From Solea solea (lineage: Eukaryota > Chordata > Actinopteri > Pleuronectiformes > Soleidae), in contig NC_081141.1 of NCBI RefSeq assembly GCF_958295425.1, positions 27,777,865-27,841,864 of the forward strand: 64,000 bases of DNA, given 5' to 3'. Below the pieces are notes generated by a model. It searched no databases. It was not told the origin of the DNA and saw nothing but the letters and a program-made list of their open reading frames with translations. Positions 35,531-62,000 of this stretch are shown piece after piece (within the stretch, counting starts at the first letter, position 1; the number at the start of each line of letters is the position of its first letter). A program made the position numbers and the translations under genes.

Positions 35531-36329
35531 TCGCAACCAACTAGTAACCGACTTGTTGGCTGACTTAAATATCGTGATAATGATAATACCATATCGTGAC
35601 TTAAATATCGTGAGAATATTGTATCGTGACTTAAATATCGTGATAATACCGTATTGTGATTTTCCTCCAAGTACCGCCACAGTAAGCTCGCGTACAACTG
35701 GTGGTACACGTACCACAGTTTGAGAACCCTGGGGGACTAAACACTTAAATAACCTACATATATATATGCACTGGCACTCATTTTCCCCCCCCACTTCACA
35801 CACACTGGTTTCTTCAGTGTTTGAACTGGCAGTATCAGAAAAAACAATTATATATCACGATAAATACCGATGATATTTTGACCCATATGTGCATCTCCTC
35901 TCCAGTATGTTGCTGCTGCCTGTGTTTGCACAGAAGTAGGGCAGAGAGAAGAAGGTGGTGGGGGAACCCTTGCCTCCACCGCCTCCACCATCTCTAACCG
36001 AAGCCTCCCGCAGACCTGAGGCGCTGAGATTAAGCGGGGGGAGGGGAGCAAAGACTGAATGAACGGTGCGAGATATCCGCAGCTGCCTCCTCTGTGGTGA
36101 TTGGACGACACCCGCGTTGTGCCGCTCTCTCTTTGTGTTCCCGCTGCCTCTGCACAGAGAGGTCGGGTCATTTCACGTTTTTTAAAGCAAAAGAGCAAAA
36201 ACTGGGTAAAGCTTTAGGGAAAAGGTGGGAAAAAGAGATGGAGGAGTGACGCAAGTGCTCTGTGTGCTTACTGCATTATTTAAAGCTGAGTACGAGCCGG
36301 TAAAAACCCTCCAGGTCACACTATTATTG

Positions 36330-36530
36330 AATATAGTGAATATTTTCTGGTTTCTTTCCTAAAATATTATATATTTATATATAAATAATAATATATCATT
36401 ATTTCAAGGATTGGGGAACACAAATCAACATTTTCTTACATTTATAGACCAAACAACGTGTTGATCAATCGATAAAATACAGAAAAGATTCACGAATTGT
36501 GAAAATAATCATTTAATTGCAGCTCCAGTT
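36330..36530 (+). mobile_element. MITE-like dispersed repeat
   Basis: Contains GAATATTTTCTGGTTTCTTT and ends GAAAATAATCATTTAATTGC then AGCTCC. An A/T-rich insertion interrupts the middle. Confidence 0.5.
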
Positions 36531-39500
36531 CAGGTTCTACTACGAACACAGACCAGCAGAGACAGAGACTGCGTTTAATCCTCCTGATTCTCTCCTGCTG
36601 ACGTTACCATGGCCACGGTTAATAAAGGTGTACATGACTTTTATGTAATCTTAATTTTTTTCTCCTTTTCCTTTTTAGATTTTAAACCATGTTGACTGAG
36701 GCGGCAGCAGCTTATCAAACAGGGTAACGCGCAGTAGAATTGAACAAATTGCACCCACAGTTACAGGAACGTAAACTGTCACAATCGTATTCATAAAGTT
36801 CATTTATAATTTTCAACATTTTTACAATCAAAATATTAAAATATAGTTTTCTGAGTGAATCAGTTAAAAAAGAGAGAAGGCTAGATATCACAAACTTGAT
36901 TTCCTACTCAAACCTGTATGAATGAATGAATGAATTCTAATACCTCCATCAAAAAGGTCATGTTTTCATTGGTGTGGGTTTATCTGTACGTTGTTCCTAC
37001 TGTTAGCAACTTACTGTCTATGGTTTTTGACATAAAACTGTGAATATTTTGTGATTTTGTTAGATTACGTACTACGTAATTTTTAAACGTAATATGCTTC
37101 GGTCCCACTGTATTAGTTCAGTAAAATGTGTATATCTCAACAGTATCTTAACAAATCACTATAAAATTTGTCATGTTTATGTAAAATGTTAATATATATA
37201 AGCAGGTAAAGTTTTATACAGATCCAGAAAGTTATTCTGGATCAGAATGTAAACATTTCAGGTGCCGTTACGTAAAACGAAAAGTAAAAGCCTTGTTGGA
37301 GGTCTGTGCTCTCTGAGTGATCTTGCTTTTGTTTGTTTTTATTCTTTAAAAAGTAATTTAAAATGTACATTTCTCTAAATCATTGAGTGAAAATGTAGAT
37401 TATCAGACCAAGACAATCATTTAGCGCTTTTAAAGCCGCAGTGCGTAACTTTTGGGCGACTGTTGTTGCTCTTGTGTTATCATTCCGCCTCTGCTTGGTT
37501 CCTCGTCCTTAAATTCTCATCAGAGTGATGGATGAGAATTGATTTAGCGGGCCTGTCTGAAGCCCGGTGATTAGATCCATTTAAACGCTGTGGCATATTG
37601 GAGAAGAAAGGTGTAATTAATGTGGCCTTTAGGAACAAGTTCCCCTGGGAGAGCAGGGAGGTAGAAATCTAAAACAGAATCTATCAACCTCTCTATGACG
37701 ATTTATACACATGAGAACGGGGTTCTCATGTGTTCTCACTGCGATCAACGTATTGGGAGCGCCTTTTATTGTAAAGTGCACTGATATCGCAAAGTGTTCA
37801 TTCTCTAGTTGTAGCTGAAGGCTCAAAGTGACATTTGAATGACCAAACTTTGCATTTAAAGTCATAAAGCAGAATCCCCAATGGGGCTTTTTTTGTCTCC
37901 AAAGTCATGTCACAGCTATTTTTCGTGTGGCTGTGTCAGCAGACTTTCATTTGCTGACAGACATCGTCATCGCGTTGTCGCTGCTGCTTTGCTGGTTGGA
38001 CGATTCAAAGGGGTAAGAGATCTAAAGAGCGAGTGACTGATAGAGACGGAGATCGGTTTAGTTTATCTCAACACCACCACCACCACCAGCAGCTGCTGGT
38101 TTCTTCTGGTTAGTCAGAAACGGGACTCGGCACGTCCTTTTAACGACAGACCTTTACTGTGCGTGATTTAACGGCCCCCGTCTGGTCATATTTGTTTCCC
38201 TGAGATTAGATGTGAGGAAACTGAAGGAGCAAGACTGGCCACTGCATCAGCAGCAGCAGCAGCAGCAGCACTTTACCTCTGGGGCATGTAAGGATGAATC
38301 ACTCACCATCAGCCCAGCAAATGTAAGACGTACTGCAGGTTCCTGCTAAAGTGCAGCAGCTAATTGACTGCTGTTTACTTCCACAGCTCCAGGGCTCTGT
38401 GGCTCTGTGATGTTGTGATGTGGCAAAAAACAGGTGCTCAAGATACGGAAATTCCTTTCGAATTGATAAATTATGCAATCGAATCAGCTACAAAATTGAT
38501 CACTAAAATGTTCCGGTTCATACTGATCTTCATTTGAAAGATTTGATTAGGGGTGGGAATCACAGGGTACCTCACAATACGACACGGTACGATACGGTAC
38601 GATACAATACGGTATGATGCGATGTTTTTTCCAAGAATTAAAACTCAAATGTGAATATTTTCTTGATTCTTTGCTCCAAATAACAAAGGTGACAAAGACA
38701 AACACATTTTGTCAAAACAGGGCATTTGATTAACACTCTTAAACATTTTCTTTAAGCTTTTATTAATCCTGAATATCGTACTGGATCATCCCCACTCCCA
38801 GTAGGAAGTGGGCGTGGCCTGTATGTGAGCCAAACAAGGCAGTCTGCCACCAAAATGTCAAAAACATATCATCGTTAACAGCCGGAATTTTATTGCAGTC
38901 TCCTTTTCCAGACCATTTTATCGCCTGGCCCCACATTCTGTAACTCTGCAATGAGGCCAGGGGACAAAATAAAGTATATGAATGAAGTCTATAATAAGCA
39001 GTAGGACAAAATTTTGTCTCCTGAAATATTAAAGAACAATCACTGGATACGTGTCCCCGAAGGATTAGTTGTGCTCATTCACTGTGTTGCCGTGTTGATT
39101 TCCAGAATGAGGTCTGCTCAAACAGTGATAGCGGGATAACAGCATGATGGCGTGTTGGTCAGTGGATGATCTTTCCTGTTTGTTTTACCAACAAAGCAGG
39201 AGCTGGAGCTTTGCCCGCTGTGTGTGTGTGTGTGTGTGTGTGCGCTTGAAGTGGTACAATGTTCTTCTCACATTTGAGAGGTGAAGAGTCGTCACAGATG
39301 GTTCCACAGATGGTTCCAGTCAACACCATTGTCTGAGAGAAAACATGGGATAATCCTCCGTTAAAAGCCACAGACCTGAAAAACCGACAATATTTTCATC
39401 ACACTCGTACCTCGTCCTCGCCAGATTGGGTCCACACATTGGGTCCACCTGTTGGGTGTGCGCGGAATTATACCAGGGCCTTAACGCTTTAAAACCGAGG

Positions 39501-42164
39501 ACAGGGCTCAATATCATTTATTTTATCAATCAGATCGTCTTAAATTTCGATTTAAAGGGATACCAAAGTAAAATTAGCGAAATAGTAACCACCGTAAGAT
39601 TATCTCTGAGAGCTATGGAGTAATTGTTGGGTTTTTCTTGCCCAACCAATGGATAAATGGTGTAAAATGCAATTTTAAAAGCAGTTTGTATGATAATTTC
39701 TGGCTATACTGGTGAATATTAGTGTAAACGAGAGGCTTAAATTGAAGAAATTACTCAAATTGTTCATCAGTGGTTCAGGTGTATCATGGGGGTTTGAGGC
39801 AATAAGATGAAAAAACACTATATTTTTGCTTTAATGAAGTTGTAAAATCAGTCAAATTAGAACAAACACTTGGGGAAAAAGTGTCAGATTTTGCTATTTA
39901 GATTCTCAATATATAATCATATCATGGTAAAATGTCCACTGTACGATATTTATTGCGACATCAGTCGACTCTGTATTTATGGATGTCAGTGAATGAGACA
40001 TTTTCTTTGAAAAAAGAAAATAGATATTGACTTTTTTCCAAGCATGATGTTCCAGATTCACCACAGGACTTAACTCTGAAAGTGTGGAGCAGCCAAGACT
40101 CTCCCGGATCTCAGGCTGTGCCGTTTCTTAATATATAAAACCCTCTGAGCTGCCACCAGGACAGATGGTGGAAATGAAGAAATGAAACATGAAAAGTGTT
40201 ATTTTTCTTCCAGTTCTTTTTAACTCCGCAATATGGATTTTCTTTGACATTCAAGGCAAAAAATACAGTGCATTTTACTGTTTAACATTTTTTTATTTAC
40301 TTAATTCCCTTATATACACTGTAGAAAATGGTTGTCAAGGAAGGAGAGAAGGTTATATTTCCAAAAATAAGAAGATAATTACAGAAATGCAACTAACATT
40401 AAGGTTTAAGTACCAGTGGCAAACTAAAATATGAAACTCCTACAGAAAATAAGAATCTTTCTGGTGTCAAATGACTAATTATAATTCTTGAAAGTTATAA
40501 ACGCTTCAAATCAGCTTGATCAAGAAAAAGAATCACATTTTTTTCTTGCCATTACAAATTTTCTTTCTTTCTTCAAATATTCTATAATATATAGATAAAA
40601 AGGATTTTACCTTTTTTAGCTGTAGACTTTGTTTTTTACACCGAGCTAAGGACAAAATTTTGGATATCTCCGCTGGCTAGCAAACCAACGTTATGCTAGC
40701 TATGGCTAACGCTTGAGACATGATTAAAAAAACAACAAAAAACAGTTTTCAGGCTGAAAAATTCTTTTTCTCCACAATTGTCTATTATTTCTCTTCACTT
40801 TTTCTAACATAATATGTTAGGGGTTGTCGACAAGTCTAGGTTTTTTTTTTTTTATCGTAACATGGAAACAGCGTTTTGTGAGTGCCTGAAACGCTATTTA
40901 TTTACGCCGTCATCGTCTTTTTCTTCTTGTGTTATTTATTTTTATGTTAACTTTTATTATCGTCCGTTGGCTTTTTTCATTCTATCTTTGTTTCTGTGAT
41001 TACATACATTGCAATTTGTATACTCTGCATACGTTAGTGTTCAGCAACTGGCTTTATTGTGAAAAACGACAAACTGAGTCACAACTAACTAGTTACTTTT
41101 TTTTAAACCAACACATTTGTACAAATTTACATGAGGACCCTGGTATACTTATTATTGATCCCCACACATATTCCGTAATATGGCCATAAACTCTCTGTAA
41201 ACTTTAACCTTGCACGATACGTTGGTTTGATTTTTTTGATTAAATTGTCGCAGCATTAATGGTCACTCAATGTGCGTGGACTTTCACTAGGATTATGAAA
41301 TCACTAATCTCTGCTGTGCTGATATGAAAATCAACTGAGCACCAGCACCTTTTGAAAACGGACCTGAGTAAAAGTGCTGAAGTGAGTCCAGGGAGACTCA
41401 GCGATGGCCTTAAGTAAATCTGGGTAAAGGATTGTGGGACGGCGGCTGCAGCAGCAGCACTTTGAGGTGACCTCCATTATGTAGTAAGTATGTTTTAGCC
41501 CGAGGCCTCAAAAATTACAACTAGAAGGAGAACAATAAATTAACCTGAAACCAATTGTGGTAACTCGATCGATCTCCGATTCTCATTAACCCCGTTTCAC
41601 AAGTGTGTCATTCTTCAAAAGACGGTGAGGGAATTGTTGCCTTGGAAATTCAAGAGAAGCATCACTTAGTGTCACTTTATCCAATACAATCTATAATCCA
41701 GGACACTGAGAGTTAGCGAGGAGTGAAAACGGGCAACAAAGTCAGTCACACGTTCTACTTTTTTTTAATTTAAATGTTAGATACAGTAAAAAAAAAAAAA
41801 CATTTTCATTTGATTTATCTGTTAATTATTTTTTAAATTACTTGACTGACTACAGAGACTAAGATAATCCACATGTATTTACCTCAATTTAACAAAGGGA
41901 AAATAACAGATTCACACATAATGAAGTGAAAACACCTAAAAACTTACTTCATCATTTTATTGTAAAATAATTGTATGCCAATTTACAACTTGTTATAGAA
42001 CAAAGAGCTCGATAGTGACAGATTATATGCTGCTGTAGATAATCCATAGTATTTGACTTAGAAATAATCACTAACTGTTGCTTATTTTCTTTTTTCTTTT
42101 TTGCTTTTATAATTTAATACTTTGTAATATTGTTGCTTATTTGTATATTCTTTTCTATGACTTT

Positions 42165-42885
42165 TTGCACTATTTGTCACTTGTTGACCTCTGACCTCTC
42201 TGCTGCTGTAAAAAAGTGAATTTCTCCAGTGTGGGGATCAATAAAGTCTAATCTAATCCAATGTAGTTTAGTCTCATCAAGTCTAATATGATCCAATGTA
42301 ATCTAGTCTAGTTTGGTTTAATTTATTCTAGTCTCATCTAGCCTAGTCTAGTCTAATCCAGGTTTACCTAATATGGTCTAATCTAACCTAATGTAATCTT
42401 GTCTAGTCTAATATAGTCTAGTCTTGTCTAATCTAGCCTGATCTATTCTATTCTAATTTAGTCAAGTCTAATCTAATCTAGTCTTGTCTCATCTAGTCTA
42501 GTCAAATCTAATCAAATCTAATCTATTCTAAACTAATCTAGTCTTGTCAAATCTAATGTAGTCTATTATAATTTAGTCTAATCGAATCTAGTCTTGTCTC
42601 ATTTTGTCTAGTCTAACACAATCAATCCTCGTCTAATCTAGTCTTGTTTGATCTAGTCTAGTCAAATCTAATCGTGTTGAGTCTAATCCAGTCTTGTCTC
42701 GACTAATCCAGTTTTGTTAAATCTCATGTAATCCAGATTAATTTAGTCTAGTGTAATGTAATGTAGTCTATTTTAATTTAATCAAGTCAAATTGAATCTT
42801 GTCTCGTCTAATATTATGATCAATCCTAGTCTTGTCTAATCTAGTTTAGTTTAATCTAATGTAATTAGTACTCTACTGTAATCTG
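42165..42885 (+). repeat. Retrotransposon 3' end followed by (TCTAATC/TAGTC)n satellite
   Basis: GTGAATTTCTCCAGTGTGGG then GATCAATAAAGTCTAATC is a typical fish LINE/SINE 3' terminus. It runs straight into about 640 bases of degenerate TCTAATCTAGTC units. Confidence 0.75.
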
Positions 42886-43574
42886 AGTCACAGATCCACA
42901 GAGAAAACATGTTTCTCTACATGTGTTTTCTAAAGTGAGTGAGTGACTGTGTGTATGTGTTCATACGTGTAGATTATGTACAGATGCAGATCTGTATGTT
43001 CTAAATCCATCCTCACCTCCTCCACATGTCACAGAGAAGCTGCACCTGTGTTGATGACTGTGTTCCTGGTCAGTCCTGCTGTATTCATGTGTTCATACGC
43101 TCTGTGGTGAACACTCACTCCGCTGACGGTCATGTCACTTAGTCGGCAACATGACATTTAGCCTCGGGAGCGAGAAGAGGAAGAAGAAGCCTCCTCTTGA
43201 CTGAATCAGCGGCTCCGGGAGGAAGAAAGATTATGACTTGTTGTCACGGATGACGCAGATTAAAGACCGCGTGATATAAACTCGGCCTCAGAGACGATGA
43301 CTGTGTGAGAGTCAGAGACGAGTCACCGCGCGTACGTATGAAAACACGGATCAGTGTGTCACAGTTTGCTTGAACAGGTCCCGAAGGTACAGAAGGAAAT
43401 CTTCTCTTCATGATATTATCATGCGTCGCGTAAAACCCCCCAAACCTGCTTCTTTCCAGTCTTTGCAGGATTATACTGGATTTAAAATGTTCACTAAACA
43501 CGGTAGTTTTTTTTTACTTAAATATATTTTCTAATATTATTAAAAGCAAAGCAGATTTTCGACAGACAAACACA

Positions 43575-44649
43575 TTTAACCTTGGTTGACATCAAATTCA
43601 AGGCCTTTCCAGGACCAATTCCCCTCAAATTCAAGGAGCAAATGTGTTGACACAGCTTCACCCTTTAAAGGACACTCATTTGAACTACTTGGAAATTCAA
43701 AATGTCAACCTTAGAGTGTTATTGGAGGATATAACTAAAGCCTTTTAAAAAAATGTGTTACATTTTTTATTTTCATGTAGAAAATCAAGGTCCATGAAGG
43801 CACCATATATGGTTCCTTGCCCGTCTGTGGATTTTAGAACATTTTAAAACAGTGTTTTCATACCCTGGTCCTCAGGAACACCTGTCCTGTGTGTTTTAGA
43901 TGTTTTTCCTGCTCCAACACACCTGATAGATTTCATCAACTTACCATCATTAGATCTATGAGATCAACTTCACTTCTTTCTTGTACTAAATTCAAGCACT
44001 TTCAAGAATTTCAAGGACCTGTGATCACACTGTGCTTAGTAATTGGCATTGATACACAGAGACAATCAGCCATTCACTCTCTCACTGACACCTGACGTTA
44101 GTTTCTCGTGTCCATTATTAGCTTGGACTGTGGTAGGAACAAACGTTACACTCGTGAATGCAACCTAACTTTAATGACTTTAAAAGGTTTTTATTACATT
44201 TGGTCTTTATGGGGGTGGGAGGGGGATCAAGACTAGATTATTTGCTAAGATTTTGAGTCTAAAAACGGAGCCGTCTGAGTGTTTAATGCACTCGACGACT
44301 GGAGATAAGCTTTTGCAGTCAAAGAGTGAACAAACAGGCCGACAACACTCAGCAGCACTAATGATGAAAGTGTGAGCTGTGAGTGTGTCTGAGCTTTTAT
44401 CTCTCGACAGCGGGGCCGGACAAAATGGCTTATAAATAATATCTCAGTATTTTTAGGCGTGATACATCTCGATATGAGTCTGAACAAAGGGCTGTTAGAG
44501 CTCCAAGCACATGAAAAGTTGTTCTCTGTTAAGAGGTTTGTGCTTCTCACAGGACGGCGACGATGCATTTCGCTCCCTCCCATCTTAAGTGCTTGAATTT
44601 GTGGGAATTGGTCCTGGAAGGTCGTTGAATTTTGTCAACTAAGGTTCAA
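43575..44649. mobile_element. About 1.07-kb segment bounded by 60-bp inverted repeats
   Basis: Left arm 43575-43636 (CCTTGGTTGACATCAAATTC ... GGACCAATTCCCC) and right arm 44592-44649 are reverse complements with several mismatches. The interior repeats pieces of the arm (AAATTCAAGCACTTTCAAG near 43990). No transposase was recognised. Confidence 0.6.
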
Positions 44650-45119
44650 TGAAAAAAATCTTAGCGTGACCTTAGATTTTGCTTTCAAACTTCACAAACA
44701 AATTGGTTCTGTCATAAAAACAAGCGTTTACTACGGTACACGTTAACATTATCATATCACCCCAAAGATGGTTGTCGTTTTAGGATTGATTTAAGAGGGG
44801 AACATTCTTTGAAAACCTATTTTTTTCTCCTTGGCCCTTGAGCTTGACTCCCAATTTCTTGTGTTCTTGTCTGTGGTGCAATATAATGTAATTTTCCTAT
44901 TGTTTCATGCTATAATTTAATCCAATCCAATTTATTTTCAAGCACATTTAAACACAACATTGTTGACCATTCATTGTTACCCTTCAGGGGAACATACATC
45001 TGACAATCGTCTGCATAAAAATGCAACGGCATGCCGTGTTTCTGCAAAAAATAGAGCTCAGGGGAAGTAGATAGAATGAGAACAGGAGGGGCCCGAGCAT
45101 TGAACTCTGTGGCACTCCA

Positions 45120-45305
45120 CTACACGGCATGACTCGACTCTTTTGCTTTTCCATCAGTGATAGAACCTGGTACCTGGTGTGTTTTTTTGGTACCTGCTCT
45201 GTTGAGGTTCCAAGCGAGCCATGAAGTCATAGAAAACGACCCAAACCGAGTAGAGTCCATGTCCATCTGAACACGGAAGCTTTCCTCTGTTGTTTTGAAC
45301 ATGCT
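45120..45305. mobile_element. Fragment related to the 10882-11180 transposon
   Basis: Shares GCTTTTCCATCAGTGATAG, GGTACCTGCTCTGTTGAGG and TTCCAAGCGAGC. It ends about 45 bases before the first coding rph3a exon. A further relic (AAATCGAGTAGAGAC) lies at about 3395-3440. Confidence 0.6.
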
Positions 45306-45377
45306 CTGTCAATAAAATGTGAGTTGACTGGAGTCTGTGTTTATTTCAGACGCAGAGTGTGTGTGTGACGGCGCAGC

Positions 45378-58811
<13,434 letters not shown>

Positions 58812-59837
58812 CCACTCGTTTACTCCCACAAACAGCATGAGCTAAAAACCTTTCTTCTCTTCACTTCATCTCCCTAAAGCACTTTTTTCTTCTTCTTCTT
58901 CTTCTTCTTCTTCGTTCTGTTGTGTTTGATCCTCTCTCGTTCTGTGCGTGAGGCGCCGCTCACATCCGTCCGTCCCTCTCTAATGTAGTGTACTCTCCTC
59001 TTCTCTTCTTATTAACAACCTCCCTTCCTGTGCTGATACTAAATCTGCCTCTGGGACAAACCACCGCTTAAATGAATTAGAGATTTCATTAATGAAAGGA
59101 AGACATTTGTCATTGAAACAGCTGCACACAGAGCCTCGTGCATCGTCTTAGTAACCTGCTTTCCATGAAAATGTATATTGCAAACAAAAGAAAATGTGCA
59201 CTTATGGCTACATTCAGGTGACCAGACTGAAGTGACTTATATTTGTTTTTTTTCCGTTGATGTGACAGAATTCTGATTGACAATTCCGATTTTTGAAATC
59301 AGTCACTTCGGAATTAAGCATGGGTAATCGAGAACTGCTACGAAATTGAATACTGGTCAATACCAAAGTGTCTATAAGCATCCAGACAAACAATAACATG
59401 ATTGATATTTATGTTGATTCTGAAAATGCTAACAACGCTCGTGATGATGAAGCTGCCAATGACTTTTAATCCAGCCGTCAATGGCGAGCACACGCTTGAA
59501 AGTTTGGGCTCACTTTGCTTAAACTTTGCTTAAACTAAAGGGATTTGTATCATGTGTGGAAAAATGTAGTTGCAAGTACACGAGTAACAAACACACAAAT
59601 ACAGCACAGTTAATCTGAGGCCGTGCAGTCTAATCTGACCGTTTACAAAGCTAACAAGTTTACAAATAGCTTAGCTAACATTTCTACTGCTGCTGGCGTT
59701 CTCTGCGCAGCCTCCTGACACCAACATCGCGATGGAGCGATTGTGGATACTAACGTAGTTGCGAATGTGATCCGCGATATAATCTGTAATCTGATTGGAA
59801 GAATGTGGCTGGAAATCTGAACGTAGCCCTTGTGTGT

Positions 59838-60250
59838 TTCCATCCGCTGCTGTTAAGTGAATCATTAAAAAAAAAAACCTGAGGGTTTTTTGCACGATTG
59901 GACACGTGCGGAAAATACTTACAAACGTACGAATAATTTGCATGAAAAAAAATGCGTCCGTTGCAAAGGCCTCTAGAGGGAGCAACTTGATGACGCAAAC
60001 GACGGTAGCTTCGGTAATTTTTGCTTCTTGAGCACCAAGTGTCTGACGTGTTATCCATTTTCAATGAAATGGGCAAGTTTCAGTCAAAAATCCGATCTTT
60101 TTTTATGGACAACTTTCCCACCTCTGTTAAGCGCGAAAAACCTTTAAGTGACATTCCAAAATTTGCTCGAATTATCTGGTTTCATGCTGCTTTTTTTGTC
60201 TTTTTTTTGTTAAAATCAAAAATTCATATAAAGACATACTGATGGAAACG
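59838..60250. mobile_element. Possible MITE with short TTTCCATC termini
   Basis: GTGTTTCCATC near 59835 and GATGGAAACG near 60242 are inverted to each other. The interior has no clear transposase. Short termini make this tentative. Confidence 0.3.
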
Positions 60251-61477
60251 TATACGTGACACGTGACGTGACGTCATGCTACGGTATAGCGCGCCAAAAC
60301 TTAACGCATTCTTCTCTGACGGACGTTTGAATTGCACTGGCACAGAGCGGGGAAAGCAATAGGCTGTGTTGTCCGAGGTCAGAAGCAGCATTCAGGCTGG
60401 AATTTGGCCCGACTGATGATTTTTCACGTGATTATATTCGTATAGTTTGCGTTTCAAAACTGCGTGAGTATGCCAAGTAACAGGTTGCGCCTAAGCAAAA
60501 CACGCAGCTACACCTTAAAGTGTCTGAACTGTGCCCACTGTCCTGAACATACATGTATATTTCCGTGAAGAAATGTTTACATACTTATTAACACATTGCT
60601 CAGGTTAGGATAGACATCTGATTACGCACATGACGCATACGTTAGCGGACCATGAGCTTCGATGAATTCTCTTCATCGGTCGCTGTTGCTGATTTTGTGA
60701 TTTTGAAGTTATAGCACACCTAATGATAGTTGGCGATTAGGAGTTTCTACGTGTGGCTGTGGATAAGCTGTGACTCTTTTAAGTTAGTGGGACGTTATTA
60801 AGTGTGTGATTAGAGAAACTGAACAAGGTTTATTTTTTCTGATTTTAATTCATAAAAGCAGGAAAAAAACCTGCTACCTCTACTCTCCTTAAAGCTGGTG
60901 GTTCGCTCTGAGTTTTTCTACTGCAGTGTTTACACGGATGCTTTTCTTCCCCACTGACACATCTGGCTGCTCTTACTTCTCAAGGAGAGAACGTGGTACA
61001 GTCTAGTTTATCATGTCATAAGTGTGTTGCAGCTTCGCCTGCATGCACTGTGTGCCCCTTGACTCTCGCGTGCCTGGGGCAGAAGACGCCTCTCACACTC
61101 TTACATACATTAGTCCTTTTGCACAAAGCAAGGGAGCGTCTTCCCTCTGCCACATCCCAATCACTCGAGGCTTTAGTGTGTATTAGTTCCTCGGGGCTGG
61201 GCGATAAAAAAAGATCTAGAAATGGAATCACGGTAAAATTCATGTTGCCAAACTTTGAAAAGCTTGAAAAAATGACTTGGTTGCTATAGGAATGCTAGAA
61301 GATAAAATATCACACGTCTTGATTCTTGACAGTGGTTTATGGACCGTGTATAAGTATCCAACCACTATTTAGCAGCAGGCTAAACAAATAAAAACTGTAT
61401 ATTGCTTATATAAATATATATATATAAGATTATTTTTACTTAATTTGAGAGGGAAATTCGCAATAAATCACCTTAAG

Positions 61478-62000
61478 CCTGCCCCACATGAGAGGATTTT
61501 CATACGTGGGAGACGAATTTTGTAAGCAGTTTTTCAATGTTTAAATCCTGAGAAAGCACAGACTTAGACGATCCAGACTAGACACCGATTTAACGTGATT
61601 TCAGATCATGAACAGACACGGAGGTGGACTGTCGCCGTTGTCACTTATAAAAGCTGTTGTGTGTGCGATGTTTACACAAAAAACTGTGGATGAAGTCATG
61701 GCTGAGAAGATGGAGTCAACTTGGCTTGAACAAGTTATGGTTCTAAACAAAAGTACCCGGTCAACTCGCTTCACATTGTTTCTTGCTGGGTTCTACTCAC
61801 GCCCCCCAATGTGTAATACTTACGATTTTAAATCGGGGAAACTCTGATGCATCTAATGACATTAAAATCATGTCTGTTAATCCCTCGCACTACAGGATAA
61901 TTTTGCCAGATAATCTGTTCAAATCATCTTAAAATTGGAAGACACCCATGGGGTCAGATCGGGACTGAAATCTGGCCAATTATCCTCTAGTGTGGGGCGG
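61478..62000 (+). mobile_element. About 520-bp TIR element, copy B
   Basis: The ends CCTGCCCCACATGAGAGGA (61478-61496) and TCCTCTAGTGTGGGGCGG (61983-62000) are imperfect inverted repeats. The interior matches copy A. A small ORF (MFTQKTVDEVMAEKMEST...) may be a relic of an element-encoded protein; it is too short to classify. Confidence 0.75.

Larger units (their letters stand above)
34149..45349. other. Large non-coding interval, presumed rph3a intron 1
   Basis: No coding exon was recognised across 11 kb. Contents seen: (CAGT)n at 34739-34820, a TIR-family element at about 35110-35530, ATCGTGA tandem units at 35560-35660, a MITE at 36330-36530, a hairpin at 37512-37540, (CAG)n near 38250, ACGATACGGT repeats at 38570-38625, a LINE tail plus satellite at 42165-42885, and an inverted-repeat element at 43575-44649. 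Confidence 0.45.

Noticed and set aside
60021..60242. 73-aa plus-strand ORF
   Set aside because: Lies in a possible MITE with poly-T tracts; no similarity to a known protein was recognised.
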